Shown here: piece after piece, positions 16,540 through 25,543 of the stretch
Position numbering within the stretch: position 1 is the stretch's first letter
How the letters are laid out: the number at the start of each line of letters is the position of its first letter
Assembly: GCF_002952055.1 (NCBI RefSeq)
Contig: NZ_CP021255.1
Coordinates: forward strand, 2,550,001 to 2,614,000
Reading direction: 5' to 3'
DNA length: 64,000 nt
Origin: Desulfobulbus oralis
GTDB lineage: Bacteria; Desulfobacterota; Desulfobulbia; Desulfobulbales; Desulfobulbaceae
Position numbers and translations under genes: made by a program
The notes under the pieces: generated by a model
What the model saw: only the letters and a program-made list of their open reading frames with translations
The model's database searches: none
What the model was told of the DNA's origin: nothing

Positions 16540-17520
16540 TCAGCGTACCCGGCCCGCGCTGCCCAGCACTTCGGTATTCTTGTGCACGATCAACTCGATC
16601 AGAGCATCCCGGGCCGGGCCCAGATATTTCCTCGGATCGAACTCGCCCGGTTTTTCGGCAAAGACCTTGCGGATGATCGCGGTCATGGCGAGCCTGCCGT
16701 CGCTGTCGATATTGATCTTGCAGACCGCGGAGGCTGCGGCCCGGCGGAGCTGTTCTTCCGGGATGCCGGCAGCGTTTTCCATTTTGCCGCCGTACCGGTT
16801 GACGAGCGCCACATACTCGGGCAGGACCGAGGAGGCGCCGTGCAGCACGATCGGGAAGCCGGGCACGCGCCTTTCGATTTCATCGAGAATGTCGAAGCGC
16901 AGGGGAGGAGGCTGCTCCCCGGGTTTGAGCCTGAACTTGTAGGCCCCGTGGGAGGTGCCGATGGAAATGGCCAGACTGTCTACGCCGGTTGCGTTCAGAA
17001 ATTCCTCCACCTCCTGCGGCCTGGTGTAGGAAGAGTGCTCGGCGCTCACCTCGTCCTCGATGCCGGCCAGAACCCCCAGCTCCGACTCCACGCTCACCCC
17101 GTGGTCGTGGGCATAGGCCACCACCTCCCTGGTGATGCGGATGTTCTCCTGAAAGGATTCATGGGAGGCGTCGATCATGACCGAGGAAAAGCCGCTGTCC
17201 ACACACTCCTTGGCCAGCTCGGCGGAGCCGCCATGATCCAGGTGCAGGGCAATGGGAATCGGCCGGCCCAACTCTTCGGCCAGATCCACGGCGGCCCTGG
17301 CCATATGGGGCAGGAAGGCGGTGCCGATGTACTTTCTGGCGCTGCCGGAAACCTGCAGAATGAGTGGCGAGGCACTCTGCACGCAGCCCGTGACAATAGC
17401 CTGCAACTGCTCCATATTGTTGAAATTGTAGGCAGGAACCGCGAATTGCTCTTCCATGGCCTGGGCAAACATGGCTCTGGTGTTGACCAGACCCAGCTCG
17501 GTATAGTGCAGTTTTTTCAT
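16540..17520 (-). CDS. fba: Class II fructose-1,6-bisphosphate aldolase
   Basis: The 326-residue zinc aldolase cleaves or forms fructose-1,6-bisphosphate in glycolysis and gluconeogenesis. Zinc-ligand and catalytic motifs are visible: 'FAVPAYNFNNMEQLQAI', 'IALHLDHGGSAELAKECV', 'VMIDASHESFQENI', 'VESELGVLAGIEDE', 'AISIGTSHGAYKF' and 'VLHGASSVLPEYV'. 'KINIDSDGRLA' marks the phosphate site. The length and these motifs match the class IIA/B family without gaps. It lies 110 nt downstream of hisHF. Confidence 0.96.
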   Translation of the reverse strand: MKKLHYTELGLVNTRAMFAQAMEEQFAVPAYNFNNMEQLQAIVTGCVQSASPLILQVSGSARKYIGTAFLPHMARAAVDLAEELGRPIPIALHLDHGGSAELAKECVDSGFSSVMIDASHESFQENIRITREVVAYAHDHGVSVESELGVLAGIEDEVSAEHSSYTRPQEVEEFLNATGVDSLAISIGTSHGAYKFRLKPGEQPPPLRFDILDEIERRVPGFPIVLHGASSVLPEYVALVNRYGGKMENAAGIPEEQLRRAAASAVCKINIDSDGRLAMTAIIRKVFAEKPGEFDPRKYLGPARDALIELIVHKNTEVLGSAGRVR

Positions 17521-17629
17521 GGCAATCCTCCGAAAGTGTCAGAAAGGAAGGGGGCCGCCACTGGCATCCGGCAAACCCTGCAACAGCGGCAGTGTACCCC
17601 AGGCCTGAGGGTATCGCCAAGCGAAAAGC

Positions 17630-19222
17630 TTAGAGCTGCCGCACCGGAACCCGGTCCAGCAGGGCGGTTTTCACCGCGGCAATGGGCACTTCCCTGCGGT
17701 GGAAAATGCCGGCGGCCAGGGCCGCGTCCGCATTCGTTGTCGTGAAAAGCGCCACAAAATGATCCGTGCAGCCAGCGCCACTGGAGGCAATGACCGGAAT
17801 GCCCACCGCGTGCCTGACCGCGCGGACCAGTTCCAGGTCAAAACCCGCACCTGTGCCGTCGCGGTCGATGCAGTTGAGCAGAATTTCCCCGGCGCCCAGG
17901 TGCTCGCAGACGGCAGCCACGGTGAGCGCATCCACCGGCCGGCCCTCGCGTCCCCCCTGCACCGTGCACTGGTACCAGCAGAAGCGCTCGCCCTCCGGCC
18001 CGGGCTCGGCGGTCTCGATGCACTGGATATGCGCTGCCGGCACTTTTGCGGGATCGTGCACATAGACCCGGCGCGGGTCTATGGAAATCACCACCGCCTG
18101 ATTGCCGTAAACCCGGGCGATCTGCTCGATGGACGAAAGACCGCTGGCCTTGCCGCTTTGCAGGTACTGTTCCACAATGGCAACCGCGTCGGAGCCGATG
18201 GAAACCTTGTCCGCTCCGGCCCGGAAGTAGCGGGCCGCCACCTCGAGCGCGGAGCTGAACACGCCGTTTCGGTCCGTGAAGTCCCGAATGCCGCCGCCAA
18301 TGGTCAGGGGCACGAAGACCAGCTTCGCGGTCTCTTCCAGAACCCGCAGCATGGGTTGGTCGTGCAAGGGAAAGTCCCGGAAGCCGGTGATGTTCAGAAA
18401 GGTGATCTCGTCCGCGCCCTGCCGGTAATAGTCTGCGGCCAGGGCCACGGGCTTGCCCAGATTGCGCACCCTGCCCGCCTCGCGCACGTCGTACCGGTCG
18501 CCCTTGGTGACCACCAGATCGCCCCGATCGTTGGCCCGCACGTCCAGACAGGCGATGATGCGTTTGGCCAGGGCCGTCTTTTCCGGGCAACGCGGCGGCA
18601 GGATGGCTTCCGCTGCGCGATCCGCCTTCAGAAAATTCTCCAGCAGCCGCAAACCGGCCTGCCCGCTTTTTTCCGGATGAAACTGGGTGGCGATGCGCTG
18701 GCCGTCTGCAATCGCACTCACAAAGGCCGTGCCGTAATCGGTCAGGGTCAGCGCCTCCGGGCCGCTGCCTGCTGCCGGGACATGGTAGGAATGGACAAAG
18801 TAGAGTTTCTCGCTGCCGTCAAAACCGGCCAGAAACGGGGAGGCCTTGCAGGCCCGGATGCCGTTCCAGCCGATATGCGGCACCGGCAGTTCGCCCGCAA
18901 AGCGCCGCACCCTGCCGGGATACAGGCCCAGCCCCGCTTCGTCCGGGGCCTCCTCGCTGCCCTCGTAAAGGGCCTGCAGGGCCACACAGATGCCGAAAAA
19001 GGGCCGGCCGGATCTGAGATGGCGGATCAGCGGCTCCCGCAGGCCCTTTTCCCGCAGGACCCGCATGAGTTCGCCGTAATGGCCCACCCCGGGAAACACC
19101 AGCTTCTCGGCACTGGCAAGGTCCTCCGGACTGCTCACCAGCCGGACCTGTTCCCCCAGATGCTCAATGGCGTTGACGACCGAGCGCACATTGCCCGCGC
19201 CGTAATCAAGCAGGCTTATCAT
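17630..19222 (-). CDS. hisHF: Fused imidazole glycerol phosphate synthase, HisH-HisF
   Basis: The 530-residue bifunctional enzyme uses glutamine and PRFAR to make IGP and AICAR in histidine synthesis. Residues 1-200 are a class I glutaminase with Cys79 in 'FFGICVALQALYEGSEE' and the His182/Glu184 pair in 'ATQFHPEKSG'. From about 220 the HisF barrel starts ('KRIIACLDVRANDRGDLV', Asp227) and continues 'GADEITFLNITGFRDFPL', 'IGGGIRDFTDRNG', 'GNQAVVISIDPRRVYVHDP' and 'LLNCIDRDGTGAGFD'. These stretches match plant HISN4 and yeast HIS7 more than separate bacterial HisH and HisF, including the extra segment between barrel strands. No other his gene is near. Confidence 0.93.
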   Translation of the reverse strand: MISLLDYGAGNVRSVVNAIEHLGEQVRLVSSPEDLASAEKLVFPGVGHYGELMRVLREKGLREPLIRHLRSGRPFFGICVALQALYEGSEEAPDEAGLGLYPGRVRRFAGELPVPHIGWNGIRACKASPFLAGFDGSEKLYFVHSYHVPAAGSGPEALTLTDYGTAFVSAIADGQRIATQFHPEKSGQAGLRLLENFLKADRAAEAILPPRCPEKTALAKRIIACLDVRANDRGDLVVTKGDRYDVREAGRVRNLGKPVALAADYYRQGADEITFLNITGFRDFPLHDQPMLRVLEETAKLVFVPLTIGGGIRDFTDRNGVFSSALEVAARYFRAGADKVSIGSDAVAIVEQYLQSGKASGLSSIEQIARVYGNQAVVISIDPRRVYVHDPAKVPAAHIQCIETAEPGPEGERFCWYQCTVQGGREGRPVDALTVAAVCEHLGAGEILLNCIDRDGTGAGFDLELVRAVRHAVGIPVIASSGAGCTDHFVALFTTTNADAALAAGIFHRREVPIAAVKTALLDRVPVRQL

Positions 19223-19231
19223 CGGATCCTC

Positions 19232-20326
19232 TCAGAAATTCATTTGCAGGCCCAACCCGAAGGCCCACTGGCTTTCCCTGTCGGCTTCCGGCTTTTCCCG
19301 GTGCCAGTAGTGACCGGCCGTGACCTCGCCAAAGAGCCATTCGCGCCAGACCGGCTGCCGCCACTTCATCAAAATGCCATAGTCCGCCACAGCCACGGGC
19401 GCGCCGGTTTCGCCATCCAGCAGAAATTCGCCCGAAAGCTGCCGATTGCCTTCGAAACGCCGATGCAGCCCGATGGAACTGTACCAGTCCAGCCCATCGT
19501 CTTCTTCGGAAAGTGTGCCGGAGTTCAGCCAGCGCAGGCTCAAATCCGAGGTCAGGGCGTGCTCGAATTCCAGAACCGTGGTTTCGCCCAGGCCATCGTT
19601 CAGAGCCCAGTACGGCGTTTCCTGAAAGAACAGGCGGCACTTTTCGGCGAAAGTCCACTCCTGCTCGTAGCGCAGCTTGAGATAGGGCTTGTACAGATCC
19701 CGCAGGCCCATGTGAAAACTCACATGGTCAAAGAAGCGCAGGCGCATCCCGGCGAACAGGGTTTCATCGTCCTTCTTGCTTTCCCGGAACACGCGCTTCT
19801 GGTCCATGAGCGTATCCGGCCGGCTGCGCACCAGGTCTTTTTCATTTTCGCTGCCGATAAAGAAATCGGCCCGCTCTTCCAGATTGGGCAGCCTGAGCTT
19901 CACCCGGAAGCGGACATGCGCATCCGCCCTGTCGTGTTCGCGCCAGACCAAACGCATCCGGATCCGGCCATTGGAGACGCGGCCGCCCTGCTCGAAGGGC
20001 TTGTCGCCGAACCAGCTGTCTATGCCCCGGGCCACCCATTCGGTGGCCTCGCGCACCTGGGAGCGGGAATCTTCCCAGGTATAGCCCTCTTCCTCTTCCG
20101 CCTGGACAGCGTCTCCAGCGCCCACAGGCTCCGCCGTTTCGGCCTCGTTCCGGGCCTGGGCCGCTGCAGGCGGCGAAACCCTGCCCTTGCCGCCCGCCAG
20201 CGCCGGGGTTGCGGTGCCCTGGTCAGCCATTTCCGCCCAGGCCGGAGGCAGGGCCGCAGGCAGGAGCGTGCCGCTCAGCAGGAGCAGGCCTGCCCGGATT
20301 GGGACGGAGCGAAAAAGGCGATTCAT
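19232..20326 (-). CDS. Predicted outer-membrane beta-barrel protein
   Basis: The 364-residue protein has a signal peptide (hydrophobic 'AGLLLLSGTLLPAA', cleavage after 'PPAWA'), then a low-complexity Ala/Glu linker to about residue 80. The rest is rich in alternating aromatic/charged beta-strand patterns ('RFRVKLRLPNL', 'MRLRFFDHVSFHMG', 'WLFGEVTAGHYWHRE') and ends in Phe ('GLGLQMNF'), the classic barrel-terminal residue. It lies 9 nt upstream of hisHF on the same strand, although no functional link is evident. No named family could be recognised. Start chosen at ATG 20326 because the signal peptide follows it. Confidence 0.7.
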   Translation of the reverse strand: MNRLFRSVPIRAGLLLLSGTLLPAALPPAWAEMADQGTATPALAGGKGRVSPPAAAQARNEAETAEPVGAGDAVQAEEEEGYTWEDSRSQVREATEWVARGIDSWFGDKPFEQGGRVSNGRIRMRLVWREHDRADAHVRFRVKLRLPNLEERADFFIGSENEKDLVRSRPDTLMDQKRVFRESKKDDETLFAGMRLRFFDHVSFHMGLRDLYKPYLKLRYEQEWTFAEKCRLFFQETPYWALNDGLGETTVLEFEHALTSDLSLRWLNSGTLSEEDDGLDWYSSIGLHRRFEGNRQLSGEFLLDGETGAPVAVADYGILMKWRQPVWREWLFGEVTAGHYWHREKPEADRESQWAFGLGLQMNF

Positions 20327-20518
20327 TGTGGTGCACACCTGAAGGCAATGGGTCCATTCCGGCATAGCCGCATCTCTTTGTGCAACTGCGGGCGGCGTTT
20401 TCGTGGCAAAGCCGGCTGCAATATTGCATATTCATCCCGGCAGACCAAAGAGGTCTCTCCGATATGTACCCAGCTTCCTGGCCAGCGTCAATTTTTCCGT
20501 CAGAATCACCACGTTTTT

Positions 20519-21397
20519 ATGCAAGCCATGCTCCTGGCCGCGGGCTTCGGCACCCGGCTCAAACCCTATACCGATATCCGCCCCAAGCCGCTTTTTCCGG
20601 TGCTGAACCGGCCCCTGCTGCTTTGGCATCTGGAGCGCCTGCGTCAGACCGGCTTTGCGCGCGTGCTCGTCAACGCCCACCATCTGGCCGGGCAGATAGA
20701 GCGGGCTGTGGCCGGCCTGCCCGGCGTGCAGTTGCAAGTGGAGCCGGAAATTCTGGGCACGGGCGGCAGTCTGCGCGAGGCCCTGCCCCGGCTCGCCGCC
20801 GAGCCGCTTTTGGTGCTCAACGGCGACGTGTATCACGAGCTGGATCTGGCAGCGCTCTGGACGCAGCACCAGCAAAGTACTCATGCGGTCACCATGGCCC
20901 TGCATGACCTGCCCCGCTTCAATACCGTACAGGTGCGGGGCAGGACTGTCAGCGGCTTCGGCCGGGCAGCGGGCGCCCTGGCCTTTACCGGCATTCAGGT
21001 GGTGAATCCGGAGATCATCGCCCGGATTCCGGCGGCCCGCTTTTTTCACATCATCGATCTGTACCGGCAGATGGCGCCCCTGGGCTGCATCGGCTATGCG
21101 CGGGTGGACGGCGTCTTCTGGCAGGACATGGGCACGCCCGCCGATTATCTGGACCTGCACCGTCGGCTTCTGGGGCCGGGAGCATGGCGCATTGCCGAAA
21201 CGGCCCTGGTGGCCGGAAGCGCCAGACTGGCCGGCTTCGGCTGCATTGGGGAAAGGGCCGTCATCGCCCCCGGCGCGACGCTCTCGGACTGTGTGGTCTG
21301 GGACGGTGCCTCCATTCCGCAGGGCTGTTACCGGCAGCGCATCCTGACCGGCGATCCGCGCCTCGACAGCCAGACACAGGGAGCTATCCAGCCATGA
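20519..21397 (+). CDS. murU: Sugar-1-phosphate nucleotidyltransferase, MurU-like
   Basis: The 292-residue protein has the nucleotidyltransferase signature 'MLLAAGFGTRLKPYTD' followed by 'RPKPLFPVLNRPLL', the metal Asp in 'LLVLNGDVYHELDL', and 'VFWQDMGTPADYLDLHR'. The last ~60 residues have hexapeptide-repeat character ('LAGFGCIGERAVIAPGATL'), longer than Pseudomonas MurU. MurU activates MurNAc-1-phosphate to UDP-MurNAc in peptidoglycan recycling. The overlapping downstream gene encodes an AmgK-like kinase, the enzyme that makes MurNAc-1-phosphate, which supports the call. A generic mannose/glucose-1-phosphate transferase remains possible. Confidence 0.72.
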   Translation: MQAMLLAAGFGTRLKPYTDIRPKPLFPVLNRPLLLWHLERLRQTGFARVLVNAHHLAGQIERAVAGLPGVQLQVEPEILGTGGSLREALPRLAAEPLLVLNGDVYHELDLAALWTQHQQSTHAVTMALHDLPRFNTVQVRGRTVSGFGRAAGALAFTGIQVVNPEIIARIPAARFFHIIDLYRQMAPLGCIGYARVDGVFWQDMGTPADYLDLHRRLLGPGAWRIAETALVAGSARLAGFGCIGERAVIAPGATLSDCVVWDGASIPQGCYRQRILTGDPRLDSQTQGAIQP

Positions 21398-22383
21398 ATC
21401 ACAGGGAAATCGAGCGCCTTTTGCAGCATCCGGAGAGCATCCTGCAGGCCGACGGCTCTTCCCGCCGCTTCTTCCGCCTGAAGAGCGGCCGGCGCCCGCT
21501 GCTGGCCATTCTGCCGCCTGAACAGGCCGGGCCGAAGGAGCTGGCCGAAGCCCGAAGCGTGGCCTGCATTGGCCGCCATCTGCACGCCAGGGGTGCGGCC
21601 ACGCCGGAGATTTTCGCCTGGGATGCGGAGAGCGGGCTCGTGCTCTGCGAGGATTTCGGCGACACCAGGCTGCACGACATCGGCCCTGGCCATCCAGAAC
21701 GCCTGCGGCTCTACGAGGAAACGGTCGTGGCTCTGGCCTGCATGCAGGTCAGGGCCGCAGAGGGCTTTGACCCGGCCTGGTGCTGGGACACGCCCCGCTA
21801 TAACGAACAGCTCATGCAGGAGCGGGAATCCGGCTACTTCCTCCAGGCCTGCTGCCGGGATCTTTTGGGCCTCTCCTTTGACGGGGCCGGGCTGGCCCAC
21901 GAGTGCCGCCTCCTGGCCGCGAGCGCCGCTCAGGCGCCTGCCTGCTATTTTCTGCACCGGGACTGCCAGAGCAGAAACATCATGCTGCCGGCCGGCCGGC
22001 CGGCCTTCATCGACTTTCAGGGCGGCCGGCTTGGCCCTCTGGCCTATGATCTGGCCTCGCTCCTGATCGATCCCTATGCCGCGCTGCCGGAGGCAATGCA
22101 GGCCCATCTGCTCGAACACTACCTCGCGGCCCTGCTGCGGCTCACCCCCTATGACCCGGAGCGCTTCCGCCACGAATACCGGCTCCTGGCCGTGCAGCGC
22201 AACCTGCAGATCATGGGCGCCTTCGCCTTTCTGAGCCAGGTCAGGGGCAAGCCCTTCTTCGCCGCTTTTCTCGCGCCCGCGGCCGCCTCGCTTGCCACCC
22301 TGCTTGCGCACGAAGCCTTTGCCCGGTATGCTGGCCTCCGCACCTTGGCCTGCCTTTGTCATCAGCATTTCAGCGCACCATGA
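21394..22383 (+). CDS. amgK: Aminoglycoside-phosphotransferase-fold kinase, AmgK-like
   Basis: The 329-residue APH-fold kinase has an N-terminal lobe with 'SSRRFFRLKSGRRPLLAI' and 'GLVLCEDFGDTRLHD'. The catalytic loop is 'CYFLHRDCQSRNIMLP' (HRDxxxxN) and the metal Asp is in 'PAFIDFQGGRLGPLAYDLAS'. AmgK phosphorylates the anomeric carbon of MurNAc/GlcNAc in the recycling bypass of Pseudomonas putida, with MurU as the next step. Here it overlaps murU by 4 nt and der by 4 nt (ATGA at both ends), so the three genes form one coupled operon. Start at 21394 is fixed by the overlap. Confidence 0.75.
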   Translation: MNHREIERLLQHPESILQADGSSRRFFRLKSGRRPLLAILPPEQAGPKELAEARSVACIGRHLHARGAATPEIFAWDAESGLVLCEDFGDTRLHDIGPGHPERLRLYEETVVALACMQVRAAEGFDPAWCWDTPRYNEQLMQERESGYFLQACCRDLLGLSFDGAGLAHECRLLAASAAQAPACYFLHRDCQSRNIMLPAGRPAFIDFQGGRLGPLAYDLASLLIDPYAALPEAMQAHLLEHYLAALLRLTPYDPERFRHEYRLLAVQRNLQIMGAFAFLSQVRGKPFFAAFLAPAAASLATLLAHEAFARYAGLRTLACLCHQHFSAP

Positions 22384-23714
22384 ACACCATCCCCCTTGTC
22401 GCCCTGATCGGCCGCCCCAACGTGGGCAAATCCACCCTGTTCAACCGCCTGACCCGTCGCCGCGACGCCCTGGTCGATCCCAGCCCGGGGGTCACCCGCG
22501 ACCGGCACTATGCCAAAATCGACTGGGAAGGGCATGCCTTCAGCCTCGTGGACACCGGCGGCATCGAGGAGGACGATGGTCTGGGCGGGCATATCCGCGA
22601 GCAGGCGCTTGTGGCGGTGGAGGAGGCGGACATCATCTTCTTCCTCCTGGACGGCCGCGAGGGCCTGACGCCGGGCGACCTGGAGATTGCAGGCCTGCTC
22701 AGGCGCTCGCAGAAGCCCGTGTTCCCTGTCGTGAACAAAATCGACGACGCGGACCTGGAGAACGAACTCCTGCCGCCCTTCTGGGAGCTGGGCGTGGACA
22801 AGGTCTGGCCGCTTTCCGCTGATCACGGCTATGGCTTTGCCGAACTCATGAGCGCCTTGCTGCCGCTTTTGAACAGCGAAGCCCGCCATGAGGAACTGCC
22901 GGAAAACACGCTCAGAGTGGCCTTTCTGGGCCGGCCCAATGTCGGCAAGAGTTCGCTCATCAATGCCATCACCGGCGAGTCGCGGATGCTGGTTTCGGAA
23001 GTGGCCGGCACCACGAGGGACGCCGTGGACACCCGGCTCAGTTGCGGCCAGTACGCCTACCTCCTGATCGACACGGCGGGCATCCGCCGCCGGGGCAAGA
23101 CCACGGACAAGCTGGAAAAGTTTTCGGTGCTGAAAACACTTGGCGCCATCGGCCGCTGCGATATTGCCCTGGTGCTGCTGGACGCGGGCGAGGGCATCAC
23201 CGAGCAGGATACGAAAATCATCAGCTATGCGCAGGAACAGGGCCGGGCGCTCATGGTGCTGATCAACAAGTGGGATCTCCTGGAGCGGGAGCGCAAGCGC
23301 CAGCTCCAGCTTCTGGAGGAGGTGCGGGAAGCGGTGAAATTCGTCTCCTTTGCGCCGATTCTGAAAGTCTCGGCCAAAAACGGCAGGGGCATCAAACGGC
23401 TTTTCCCGGAGATGGGCAAGATTCAGCGCCAGTTCCACAGCCGCTTTCCGACCTCGGCCCTGAACCGCCTGCTGGCCGATGCCGTAGCCCAGCACGAACC
23501 ACCCCTGCACAGGGGCCGCCGCCTGAAGTTCTACTACACGGTCCAGTTGGCCACTGCCCCACCGCGCTTTGTGGTGGTGAGCAATGCCCCCAGGGCCGTG
23601 CATTTTTCCTATCAGCGCTATCTGGTCAACTGCTTCCGCGACGGCCTGGGGCTCGACCGTGTGCCGGTGCAGATCTTTTTCCGGGAAAGAAGCGGGAGAA
23701 GGGCAAAAAAATAG
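22380..23714 (+). CDS. der: Ribosome-assembly GTPase Der (EngA)
   Basis: The 444-residue double-GTPase acts in 50S subunit maturation. Two G domains are in tandem: 'GRPNVGKST' at residues 11-19 with 'DTGGI', and 'GRPNVGKSS' at 184-192 with 'DTAGIRRRGK'. Both G4 motifs are present ('VVNKIDD', 'LINKWDLL'). The C-terminal KH-like domain ends 'VQIFFRERSGRRAKK'. ATG 22380 overlaps the kinase stop. A bidirectional terminator follows. Confidence 0.97.
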   Translation: MNTIPLVALIGRPNVGKSTLFNRLTRRRDALVDPSPGVTRDRHYAKIDWEGHAFSLVDTGGIEEDDGLGGHIREQALVAVEEADIIFFLLDGREGLTPGDLEIAGLLRRSQKPVFPVVNKIDDADLENELLPPFWELGVDKVWPLSADHGYGFAELMSALLPLLNSEARHEELPENTLRVAFLGRPNVGKSSLINAITGESRMLVSEVAGTTRDAVDTRLSCGQYAYLLIDTAGIRRRGKTTDKLEKFSVLKTLGAIGRCDIALVLLDAGEGITEQDTKIISYAQEQGRALMVLINKWDLLERERKRQLQLLEEVREAVKFVSFAPILKVSAKNGRGIKRLFPEMGKIQRQFHSRFPTSALNRLLADAVAQHEPPLHRGRRLKFYYTVQLATAPPRFVVVSNAPRAVHFSYQRYLVNCFRDGLGLDRVPVQIFFRERSGRRAKK

Positions 23715-23738
23715 CGGTGCCAGAGAGTGTGCGGGCAG

Positions 23739-23775
23739 AAAACGGGCATCCTGCCATGGGCGGGATGCCCGTTTT
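23739..23775. terminator. Bidirectional terminator between der and suhB
   Basis: AAAACGGGCATCC (23739-23751) pairs with GGATGCCCGTTTT (23763-23775). The plus strand continues with TTTTT and the minus strand with T-rich sequence. It serves the converging der and suhB genes. Confidence 0.85.
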
Positions 23776-23827
23776 TCCTGCCAAGCGGCATGCAGGGCCA
23801 ACGCACAAAGCGCGGCGGCAGATCAGC

Positions 23828-24631
23828 TCAAGCCATGAGCGGCAGCAGGGCCTCGTGGAGATGGCCGTTGCTGGCCAGAATGTGGGGGATGAAGGGCGAA
23901 TAGGCGGCCCCATTCATGCCGGTGACCCGGCCGCCCGCCTCCAGCACCAGCAGCCAGCCGGCCGCGCTGTCCCAGGGGCTGAGCTGGACTTCATAGTAGG
24001 CATCCAGCCGGCCGCAGGCGACATAGGCCAGATCCATGGCGGCGGAACCACCCCGGCGTATATCCTGCACCTGCGTAAGCACCCGGCCCAGCCGCTGCAC
24101 AATGCCGGGCAGACCATGCTCCCGTTCGTAGGGAAAGCCGGTTGCCACCAGCGCTGCAATCAGGCTGGCGTTTGCCGTGACCTGAATGGCCCTGCCGTTC
24201 AGCGCCGCGCCGCCGCCCCGGGCGGCTGTGAACAGCTCGTTCAGAAAGGGCGCGTACACCACGCCCACGAGGGGCCGGCCCTCCTGCAGGAGGGCGATGG
24301 ACACGGCAAAAAACGGGAAGCCATGGGCAAAACTGGTCGTGCCATCCAGGGGATCGACCAGCCACAGGCTCTGATGGCGCGCGAGCTCGTGGGAGGCGCT
24401 CTGTTCTTCGCTCATGATGGCAATGTCCGGCGTTTTTTCCCGCAGCAGGCTGCAAACCGCCTGCTCGGAGGCCAGATCAGCCTCGGTCACCAGATTGACT
24501 TGGCCTTTGTGGACAATGTCGTGGTTTTGGCCGTAGCGGGCCAGCAGGATATCGCCGCCCGCCCGGGCAGCCTCGGTGGCAATGCGCAACAGCGCAGCCA
24601 GTCTCTTGTGGTCAGTGGCAATCGGGGACAT
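23828..24631 (-). CDS. suhB: Inositol monophosphatase family protein (SuhB-like)
   Basis: The 267-residue metal-dependent phosphatase has the IMPase motifs 'LVTEADLASEQAV', 'IMSEEQSA', 'LWLVDPLDGTTSFAHGFPFF' and 'LSPWDSAAGWLLVLEAGG'. All metal-binding acidic residues (Glu in SEEQ, Asp in DPLDGT, Asp in PWD) are present. It could hydrolyse inositol or other sugar phosphates; family members also act in rRNA antitermination (SuhB) or as FBPase. It heads no clear operon, and rsmI lies 48 nt upstream on the same strand. Confidence 0.88.
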   Translation of the reverse strand: MSPIATDHKRLAALLRIATEAARAGGDILLARYGQNHDIVHKGQVNLVTEADLASEQAVCSLLREKTPDIAIMSEEQSASHELARHQSLWLVDPLDGTTSFAHGFPFFAVSIALLQEGRPLVGVVYAPFLNELFTAARGGGAALNGRAIQVTANASLIAALVATGFPYEREHGLPGIVQRLGRVLTQVQDIRRGGSAAMDLAYVACGRLDAYYEVQLSPWDSAAGWLLVLEAGGRVTGMNGAAYSPFIPHILASNGHLHEALLPLMA

Positions 24632-24679
24632 GGGAAAGGTGAGGAGGAAGTGAACGGAAAAGAGACCGCCGCAGCGCCC

Positions 24680-25540
24680 TCAGGAACTTGTTGTTTCCTG
24701 CCAGAGGGCGAGTGCGGCCCGGTACACCGGGGTTCGGGGCAGAGCGAGGGCCTGGGCGGTGGCGTTGACCGCCTCTTTCAGGGAGGCGCCGCATTCGTCC
24801 CGGTGCCAGCGGAGCATGGCCGCCAGATCCTCGGCGCCGGCCGTGGGCTGGCCCTCATGACCGGCAATCACGAGCACCAGTTCGCCCTTGACGCCGGCCG
24901 CCACCCGGTCCCGCAGTTCGGGCAAGGCGCCGGCGAGCCGCTCTTCGTGCAGCTTGGTCAATTCGCGGAAGAGCTGCGCCTGGCGCTCGCCAAAAACGGT
25001 GCACAGATCCTGAAGGCAGGCGTGGATGCGGTGCGGGGCTTCGTAAAAGACGAGTGGACAGGGCAAGGGGGCCAACCTGCGCAGGCATTGCTGTCTGGCC
25101 GCAGAGGTGGCGGGCAGGAAGCCGCCGAAATAGAAATCGTGGCTCTCGAGCCCGGCCAGGGCCAGGGCTGTCATCAGGGCGCTGGCGCCTGGCACGGCCG
25201 TAACCGTGATGCCCGCCGCTCTGGCCAGCCGGACCAGTACCGCGCCGGGATCGGAAAGGCCCGGTGTGCCCGCATCGGTGATCAGGGCGATATTCCGGCC
25301 GGCCCGCAGCAGTTGCACAAGCTGGGCCCCGCGTTCCCGCTCCTTTTCCCGGTAATAGCTGATCAGCCGGGCGCTGATGCCGTAATGGGCGCAGAGCCTG
25401 CGGCTGTGGCGGGTATCTTCGCAGGCGATGCAGTCTGCCTTTTTCAGGGCCTCCACAGCGCGGAAACTCATATCGGCCAGGTTGCCGATAGGCGTGGCCA
25501 CCAGCGTGAGGGTGCCGGCCTGGGGATCGGGGCTGGGCAT
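24680..25540 (-). CDS. rsmI: 16S rRNA (cytidine-1402-2'-O)-methyltransferase
   Basis: The 286-residue tetrapyrrole-methylase-fold enzyme has the RsmI hallmarks 'LTLVATPIGNLADMSFRAV', 'ADCIACEDTRHSRRLC', 'ALITDAGTPGLSDPGAVLV', 'AVPGASALMTALALAGL' and 'LVFYEAPHRIHACLQDL'. It methylates the 2'-OH of C1402 in the decoding centre. It lies 3 nt after yhbY in a minus-strand run (TraB, yhbY, rsmI), so the ribosome-related pair is probably co-transcribed. Confidence 0.95.
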   Translation of the reverse strand: MPSPDPQAGTLTLVATPIGNLADMSFRAVEALKKADCIACEDTRHSRRLCAHYGISARLISYYREKERERGAQLVQLLRAGRNIALITDAGTPGLSDPGAVLVRLARAAGITVTAVPGASALMTALALAGLESHDFYFGGFLPATSAARQQCLRRLAPLPCPLVFYEAPHRIHACLQDLCTVFGERQAQLFRELTKLHEERLAGALPELRDRVAAGVKGELVLVIAGHEGQPTAGAEDLAAMLRWHRDECGASLKEAVNATAQALALPRTPVYRAALALWQETTSS

Positions 25541-25543
25541 GGC

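Noticed and set aside
17699-20518. Upstream extension of the murU frame
   Set aside because: It is antisense to hisHF and the barrel protein; the nucleotidyltransferase signature begins immediately after ATG 20519.
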